This document shows positions 7,757-11,579 of a DNA stretch of 11,579 nucleotides, in pieces. Within the stretch, counting starts at the first letter, position 1; the number at the start of each line of letters is the position of its first letter. The position numbers and the translations under genes are program-made. The stretch comes from an uncultured Asticcacaulis sp. (lineage in GTDB: Bacteria > Pseudomonadota > Alphaproteobacteria > Caulobacterales > Caulobacteraceae), in contig CAMLLA010000096.1 in the NCBI GenBank assembly GCA_946480525.1, positions 1 through 11,579 on the forward strand, in the 5' to 3' direction. A model generated the notes under the pieces. The model was not told the origin of the DNA. It saw only the letters and a list, made by a program, of their open reading frames with translations, and made no database searches.

Positions 7757-8656
7757 ATGCTAGGTCCGCGCCGCTTCCTGCCCAGCCTGTCCCATCTGCA
7801 AGCCTTCGAGGCGGCGGCGCGCACTGGCTCGGTCACGACGGCGGCACGGGAACTGAACCTGACCCAGAGCGCGGTCAGCCGCCAGATCAAGGCGCTGGAG
7901 GATCAGTTGGAGGTCGAACTGTTCCACCGCGAACGCCAGACCATCCGCCTGACGCCGGGTGGCGAGACCTATGCGCGTGAGGTCCGTGATGCCTTGCGCA
8001 AGATCGGCACGGCGTCGATGAACCTGCGCGCCAATCCGCACGGCGGGACGTTGAACCTGGCTATCCTGCCGACCTTCGGCACGCGCTGGCTGGCGCCGCG
8101 GTTGCCGGATTTTCTTAAAGAAAATCCGGGTATCACACTCAATCTGACGACACGGCTGACCGTATTCGATTTTGCCCTGGAGCCCATGGACGCCGCCATC
8201 CATATCGGTTCCGGCCAGTGGCGCGGAGCGGAAACCGCCTTGCTGCGTCATGAGATCGTCGTACCGGCGTGCAGCCCAGAGCTGGCGGCGCAGTACGATT
8301 TCCAACAAGCGTCTGACCTGCGCCGTGCGCCGCTTCTGCACATTACCACGCGACCGGACGCCTGGGAGCGCTGGCTGCGGCAGCACAATGTCGCCGATGA
8401 GCACGTCCACGGCATGTTGTTCGATCAGTTCGCGACCCTGGCCCAGGTGGCGCGATCGGGACTGGGCGTGGCGCTGCTGCCGGTGTTTCTGATCGAGGAC
8501 GAACTGCGCACCGGCCAACTGGTGCGCGCTCTGCCAGACGGCGAAATGCAAAGTGCTGAATCTTATTATTTGGCCTGGCCGCATGAGCGGGCGGCCCACC
8601 CGCCGCTGGTGGCGTTTCGTGACTGGCTGCTGGCCCAGACGGCGGCGGACCGTTAA
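7757..8656 (+). CDS. LysR-type transcriptional regulator, probable regulator of the lysine/glutarate operon
   Basis: This 299-residue protein has the standard LysR plan. A winged helix-turn-helix sits at about 10-70 (LSHLQAFEAAARTGSVTTAA, then the recognition region LTQSAVSRQIKALE, then LFHRERQTIRLTPGG). It is followed by an effector-binding domain of the periplasmic-binding-protein type, beginning near residue 93 with LNLAILPTFGTRWLAPRLPDF. It resembles the GcvA branch of the family. The gene is divergent from amaA and directly upstream of the OCD-family gene, the usual layout for a LysR protein that controls the flanking catabolic genes and itself. The ligand is probably a pathway intermediate such as glutarate or pipecolate, by analogy with GcdR in Pseudomonas; this is inference. 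The start at 7757 has only GGA in front, but the alignment of the HTH to the N-terminus supports it. Confidence 0.93.
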   Translation: MLGPRRFLPSLSHLQAFEAAARTGSVTTAARELNLTQSAVSRQIKALEDQLEVELFHRERQTIRLTPGGETYAREVRDALRKIGTASMNLRANPHGGTLNLAILPTFGTRWLAPRLPDFLKENPGITLNLTTRLTVFDFALEPMDAAIHIGSGQWRGAETALLRHEIVVPACSPELAAQYDFQQASDLRRAPLLHITTRPDAWERWLRQHNVADEHVHGMLFDQFATLAQVARSGLGVALLPVFLIEDELRTGQLVRALPDGEMQSAESYYLAWPHERAAHPPLVAFRDWLLAQTAADR

Positions 8657-8660
8657 ATCG

Positions 8661-8666
8661 AAGGAG
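8661..8666 (+). promoter_or_regulatory. Ribosome binding site of the OCD-family gene
   Basis: AAGGAG stands five bases before the ATG at 8672, in the 15-bp gap after the LysR stop. It supports the start chosen and co-transcription with the regulator. Confidence 0.8.
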
Positions 8667-8671
8667 ACCCT

Positions 8672-9580
8672 ATGCGCATCTATTCGTCGATCGACGTCAT
8701 CGAAGCCCTGCCGTACAGCCGTCTGGTCGAGGACCTGCCGCGCCTGTTGATACGCGCGGTCGAAGCGCCGCAGCGTCATATCCACACATTGAAACCTGAG
8801 AATGAGCCCGAGGCGTCGCTGCTGTTGATGCCGGCGTGGAACGCCAGTCTCGGCGGCATCAAACTCGTCAATGTCACGCCCGGCAATGCGGCGCGGTCGC
8901 TACCGGCGGTGACGGCCAGCTATCTGGTTTTCGACGCCGTGACGGGTGAGCACAAGGCGCTGCTCGACGGCGGGGAACTGACGGCGCGGCGCACAGCGGC
9001 AGTCGCGGCATTGGCGGCGGATCGACTGGCGATAAAGTCGGCGCACCGGCTGCTGCTGATCGGCTCGGGACGCATTGCGACGGAACTGGCCTTTGCCTAT
9101 CGCGCCATACGCGACATCCGCCATGTTGAAGTCTTCAGCCCGACGCGCAGCAATGCCGAACGCCTGGTCCACCACCTGCGCGCCCATGGCTTCGATGCGG
9201 AGGTCTGCGGTGAACTCGAAGCCGGCGTGAAGGCGGCCGACATCGCGGCGTGCGCGACTTTGAGCACGGAGCCTTTGGTGCGCGGCGCCTGGCTGAAAGC
9301 CGGTCAGCACGTCGCGCTGATCGGCGGCTATACGCCGGCCATGCGCGAGGCCGATGATGCGACGATGCGTAATGCTGTGTGGATCGACGGTCCTGGCGCT
9401 TTAAGCGAAGCGGGCGATCTGATCGGCCCTGGCCTGACGCTGGAGACGGTGCGCGGGACCTTGCGCGACCTGTGCGAAGTGGCCGCGATCAAGGATCGCG
9501 AAGGGGTCGTCACCGTGTTCAAGAGCGTCGGCGATGCGTCTCAGGACCTGGCCGCCGCGACCCTGGCACTTGGGATGTGA
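8672..9580 (+). CDS. Ornithine cyclodeaminase/mu-crystallin family protein, probable piperideine-2-carboxylate (ketimine) reductase
   Basis: This 302-residue protein has the family core: Arg35, Lys64 in GGIKLVNVTP, the block LLDGGELTARRTAAVAALAA (Arg106/Arg107), the dinucleotide motif LLLIGSGRIATELAFA (GSGRIA at 131-136), and near the C-terminus TVFKSVGDASQDLAAA. True ornithine cyclodeaminases have a catalytic Asp in a GGDCPGK-type loop. Here the loop reads IGGYTPAMREADD, with Tyr220 in that place, as in reductases of the family. A reductase that turns piperideine-2-carboxylate or pyrroline-2-carboxylate into L-pipecolate or L-proline with NAD(P)H is therefore more likely, and would feed AmaA. 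It follows the LysR gene by 15 bp with a strong AAGGAG. No terminator with a T-run follows; a GC hairpin starts 20 bp past the stop. Family call is secure; the exact substrate is inferred. Confidence 0.88.
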   Translation: MRIYSSIDVIEALPYSRLVEDLPRLLIRAVEAPQRHIHTLKPENEPEASLLLMPAWNASLGGIKLVNVTPGNAARSLPAVTASYLVFDAVTGEHKALLDGGELTARRTAAVAALAADRLAIKSAHRLLLIGSGRIATELAFAYRAIRDIRHVEVFSPTRSNAERLVHHLRAHGFDAEVCGELEAGVKAADIAACATLSTEPLVRGAWLKAGQHVALIGGYTPAMREADDATMRNAVWIDGPGALSEAGDLIGPGLTLETVRGTLRDLCEVAAIKDREGVVTVFKSVGDASQDLAAATLALGM

Positions 9581-9591
9581 TCGACGCAAAG

Positions 9592-9625
9592 CACGGAAAG
9601 CCTCGCTTTGCGAGGCGACACGGAA
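9592..9625. repeat. GC hairpin framed by CACGGAA direct repeats
   Basis: A perfect 7-bp stem GCCTCGC (9600-9606), loop TTT, GCGAGGC (9610-9616) lies between two direct copies of CACGGAA (9592-9598 and 9619-9625). It begins 20 bp after the OCD-family stop, so it could protect or end that transcript. No T-run follows, so it is not a standard Rho-independent terminator. Confidence 0.7.
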
Positions 9626-9679
9626 GGTTCGGAAATCCGGGCGAATGTGGGCATGGTGTGCATGTGGAGCGATCTTAAA

Positions 9680-9884
9680 GGAATCCACAGATGCACACAG
9701 ATGGATGCGCTACGCGCATCTTACACAGATGATCCGAGCAAGTTGTCGAGGTTGTGCTCTAAATAATCTTATCAATTGACGGCGCTTTGCGCCGTCCGGA
9801 GTTCATTGTAAGGCCGTGTGGTATCCATCTGCTCGGATCATCTGTGCGCTGCGAAGCAGCGATCTGTGTGCATCTATGGATTCC
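9680..9884. repeat. Long inverted repeat of CACAGATG-type words, each arm interrupted by a different hairpin
   Basis: The outer arms are 9680-9702 and 9862-9884 (22 of 23 positions complementary; C9688 faces A9876). The inner arms are 9724-9740 and 9830-9846 (17 of 17). Between them the left arm carries hairpin GATGCGC, TAC, GCGCATC (9704-9720), and the right arm carries the unrelated hairpin CGCTGC, GAA, GCAGCG (9847-9861). Each hairpin is framed by direct repeats: ACACAGATG at 9695 and 9723 on the left, ATCTGTG at 9840 and 9862 on the right. CACAGATG itself recurs at 9686, 9696 and 9724, and on the other strand at 9839-9846. An 89-bp centre (9741-9829) holds a fourth-type hairpin. It encodes no transposase, so if mobile it is a non-autonomous (MITE-like) element. 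Confidence 0.85.
9778..9796. repeat. Central perfect hairpin of the inverted-repeat element
   Basis: GACGGCGC (9778-9785), loop TTT, GCGCCGTC (9789-9796) is a perfect 8-bp stem close to the middle of the inverted repeat. It directly follows an AT-rich stretch ending TTATCAATT. There is no T-run on the plus side (CGGAG follows), so a terminator role is unlikely in that direction. Confidence 0.7.
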
Positions 9885-9953
9885 CTTCGCGATCAACGCC
9901 ACGCCACCCAGCCGTAGCCAGTAGCGCCTATTCGTCCCTGTCCGTGGCTCTTC

Positions 9954-9974
9954 TTATCAATGCTCAATTGATAA
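9954..9974. promoter_or_regulatory. AT-rich dyad upstream of the FAN1 gene, possible operator
   Basis: TTATCAAT (9954-9961) and ATTGATAA (9967-9974) form a perfect 8-bp dyad with 5-nt spacer, 66 bp before the FAN1 start and upstream of its putative -35 box. A third TTATCAAT is at 9769-9776 inside the repeat element. The position fits an operator or activator site, but no known regulator motif is recognised. Confidence 0.4.
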
Positions 9975-10002
9975 CATCTGTTGTGATCCGCTTCCCCCGG
10001 CA

Positions 10003-10031
10003 TTGCAATTTGGGGCTGGAACGAATATAGA
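10003..10031 (+). promoter_or_regulatory. Sigma70-like promoter of the FAN1 gene
   Basis: TTGCAA (10003-10008), a 17-bp spacer and TATAGA (10026-10031) make a good match to a housekeeping promoter. Transcription would start about seven bases after the -10 box, near 10038-10040, that is at or just before the ATG at 10041. No Shine-Dalgarno is seen, so the mRNA may be leaderless. This is predicted from sequence alone. Confidence 0.5.
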
Positions 10032-10040
10032 ACGAACGGC

Positions 10041-11579
10041 ATGAGCCGTAGTTTTCCCGTCCTTCCGCCGACCTATTACCGCGATCATTTCCTTGAAATG
10101 ACAGGCTTTGTAACGTCGGTGTACGGCGAGATGCTGGGCGAGGCCGAGCGCGAATTCATAGACGCCTTCCTGTCTTTGAGCGTCCCCGCGCAGTGCCTTT
10201 ATATCCGCATGAGCAACCGCAAGAAGGCGGTCTTCAGCCCGCGCGATCTCGAATACAGCGAGATCGACGACGTTGCCGACGGCCTGGCGGAACTGCTGGA
10301 AACCGGCTTCGCCCGCCGGCTGGAAGCGTGCGATTTCCGCGGCTGCCTCGACACATTGGGTAAATCCGACGTGATCGATATCGGCCGCCGCCATGGCCTC
10401 AAGATCAAGAGCAGTTGGTCCAAGCCCGACCTGGTGGCGCATATCCATTCTGAATTGGCCTTCGACGATTTTGCCGCCGACTACGATGTCTCGGAACGCA
10501 TGGTGCCGGGCCACAAGGAGACGCTCGGTTTCCTGCTCTATCTCTATTTCGGCAAGCTCAACGACAACCTGCTGAGCTTTACCCTGCGCGATCTTGGCGT
10601 CGTGTCGGTCAAGTCCCAGGACAGCTATCAGGCGCGGTTTCACAGCCTGGAAGAGGCGCGGGCGGGGTTTGTCTATACGACGGCGCTGCGCCGGCTGAAG
10701 TCGGGCGACGCAGACCCTCGTCAGGTTGCAGAACACATCGACAATTTCCCGGCGGCGGATAACGACTTCGTCCTGCGCCTGCGCGACCAGTTGCTGTTCC
10801 TGCTGGGGCAGGCGTTCGAAAAGGCGAAGGATGTCGATGCCGCCGTGGCGCTTTATGAACGCTCGACGCATTTCGACAGCCGCGAACGCGTGGTGCGTCT
10901 GCTGCATGCCGGCGGGCACACGGAGCGTGTCCGCGCCATGCTCGAGACCATGCTGTCGGCACCGTCGCACGACGAAGAATATATCTTCGCCGACGACTTC
11001 TTCCGCCGCAAGTTCGGCCAGTCGCGCACGGGCGTCTTTACCGAGCTGCTGCGTTCGGCAGAAACAATCGAGGTCGATGAGCTCTATCGCGGCTATGCCG
11101 AAGAGGCGGCGATCGGGCATTTTACCGAGCAAGGCTGGGCGGCGCATCACACCGAAAACGGCCTGTGGCCGGTACTGTTCGGCCTGATCTTCTGGGACGA
11201 GTTGTTCGAAGGGCCGGGCGCGTTGTCGAGCGGGTTCGACCTGGTGCCGCAGGCATTGAAAGACCGGACCTTCCACCACATCCATGCCGGTACGATCGCG
11301 GTCAAGCTGAAGGCGGTGGAGGAGGGGCGGGCGCTCGACATCGTGCGCGAAACGACGCTTAACCACGCCGGCGACGACAATGGCATCGTCTGGTGGCACG
11401 ATACACTGGGCGTCCTGATGACGCAGTTGCTGATGGCCGCCCCGCCTCTGGCCGTGCGCGGCGTGCTGGAGCGCCTGACCGAAGACTTTTACGCTTTGCG
11501 CGACGGTTTTCCGGACCTGATGCTGACGCGGGACGGACAGATCCGGTTTATCGAGATCAAGGCCGAGGGCGATCAGGTC
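10041..11579 (+). CDS. FAN1-type VRR-NUC structure-specific nuclease, C-terminus beyond window
   Basis: The frame is open from the ATG at 10041 to the window edge (513 codons). The N-terminus PPTYYRDHFLEMTGFVTSVY, then QCLYIRMSNRKKAVFSPRDL and YSEIDD, matches the bacterial FAN1 N-terminal domain. A SAP-like stretch (LDTLGKSDVIDIGRRHGLKI) covers about 110-145. A helical-repeat middle follows. The VRR-NUC domain begins to show at the end with the PD-(D/E)XK motif GFPDLMLTRDGQIRFIEIKA (Asp492, Glu505, Lys507). FAN1 proteins are 5'-flap and exonucleases that unhook DNA interstrand crosslinks. Bacterial members are about 550 residues, so roughly 40 may be missing. The gene stands alone behind the repeat-rich region with its own promoter and is unrelated to the lysine genes. 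A 480-codon antisense frame over it (9957-11399) has no family features and is a coding shadow. Confidence 0.9.
   Translation, partial: MSRSFPVLPPTYYRDHFLEMTGFVTSVYGEMLGEAEREFIDAFLSLSVPAQCLYIRMSNRKKAVFSPRDLEYSEIDDVADGLAELLETGFARRLEACDFRGCLDTLGKSDVIDIGRRHGLKIKSSWSKPDLVAHIHSELAFDDFAADYDVSERMVPGHKETLGFLLYLYFGKLNDNLLSFTLRDLGVVSVKSQDSYQARFHSLEEARAGFVYTTALRRLKSGDADPRQVAEHIDNFPAADNDFVLRLRDQLLFLLGQAFEKAKDVDAAVALYERSTHFDSRERVVRLLHAGGHTERVRAMLETMLSAPSHDEEYIFADDFFRRKFGQSRTGVFTELLRSAETIEVDELYRGYAEEAAIGHFTEQGWAAHHTENGLWPVLFGLIFWDELFEGPGALSSGFDLVPQALKDRTFHHIHAGTIAVKLKAVEEGRALDIVRETTLNHAGDDNGIVWWHDTLGVLMTQLLMAAPPLAVRGVLERLTEDFYALRDGFPDLMLTRDGQIRFIEIKAEGDQV

Larger units (their letters stand above)
9581..10040. 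other. 460-bp gene-free region with structured repeats
   Basis: No convincing coding frame crosses this stretch between the OCD-family stop and the FAN1 start. It holds, in order, a hairpin framed by direct repeats (9592-9625), a long inverted repeat with internal hairpins (9680-9884), an AT-rich dyad (9954-9974) and a promoter (10003-10031). I see nothing specific in 9628-9679 and 9885-9953. The AT-rich patches (for example 9759-9778) stand out against the GC-rich genes. Confidence 0.75.

Noticed and set aside
9600..9616. Rho-independent terminator after the OCD-family gene
   Set aside because: The stem is good but is followed by GACACGG with no T-run; I list it as a hairpin repeat instead.
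9681..9689. DnaA box (GAATCCACA against TTATCCACA)
   Set aside because: Only seven of nine positions match, the opposite arm has a further change, and no cluster of boxes or replication gene is near.
9680..9884. CRISPR array
   Set aside because: The CACAGATG repeats are too short, unevenly spaced and arranged as an inverted repeat with hairpins; there are no regular spacers and no cas genes.
9680..9884. Complete insertion sequence
   Set aside because: The 89-bp centre between the arms cannot encode a transposase; at most it is a non-autonomous element.
9957..11399. 480-codon open frame on the minus strand opposite the FAN1 gene
   Set aside because: It lacks family motifs, has a composition typical of antisense frames in GC-rich DNA, and lies opposite a frame with clear FAN1 and PD-(D/E)XK motifs.

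Overview
The window looks like GC-rich alphaproteobacterial chromosome. Gene content, the GC-hairpin intergenic repeats and the weak Shine-Dalgarno sites would suit Caulobacteraceae (for example an Asticcacaulis-like organism), but that placement is inference from style and no marker gene confirms it.

Positions 1-7664 hold six minus-strand genes, read from right to left: an L-pipecolate oxidase-like flavoprotein (amaA, 6381-7664), an ALDH7-family alpha-aminoadipate-semialdehyde dehydrogenase (amaB, 4834-6369), glutaryl-CoA dehydrogenase (gcdH, 3669-4841), a class III CoA-transferase of the glutarate type (2387-3541), a ThDP-dependent acetolactate-synthase-like decarboxylase (735-2390) and a DUF72 protein cut by the window edge (1-680). 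Two junctions overlap (gcdH/amaB by 8 bp, ThDP enzyme/CoA-transferase by 4 bp), so this is almost certainly one catabolic operon. A 127-bp gap before the CoA-transferase carries a repetitive palindromic element.

A 92-bp divergent control region (7665-7756) separates this operon from two plus-strand genes: a LysR-type regulator (7757-8656) and an ornithine-cyclodeaminase/mu-crystallin-family protein (8672-9580) that is probably a cyclic-ketimine reductase. Together the genes describe lysine catabolism through cyclic intermediates: piperideine-2-carboxylate to pipecolate (OCD-family protein), to aminoadipate semialdehyde (AmaA), to 2-aminoadipate (AmaB), then after transamination elsewhere to 2-oxoadipate. 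The ThDP enzyme could decarboxylate this to glutarate semialdehyde. Glutarate would then be activated by the CoA-transferase and oxidised by GcdH to crotonyl-CoA. The ThDP step is the least established and most interesting link.

Positions 9581-10040 have no gene. They contain a run of perfect GC hairpins with 3-nt loops, two of them placed inside the arms of a near-perfect long inverted repeat built from CACAGATG-like words. An AT-rich dyad and a good sigma70-like promoter follow, and the promoter lies so close to the next start codon that the mRNA may be leaderless. From 10041 to the right edge runs a bacterial FAN1-type VRR-NUC nuclease, cut off just after its catalytic motif.
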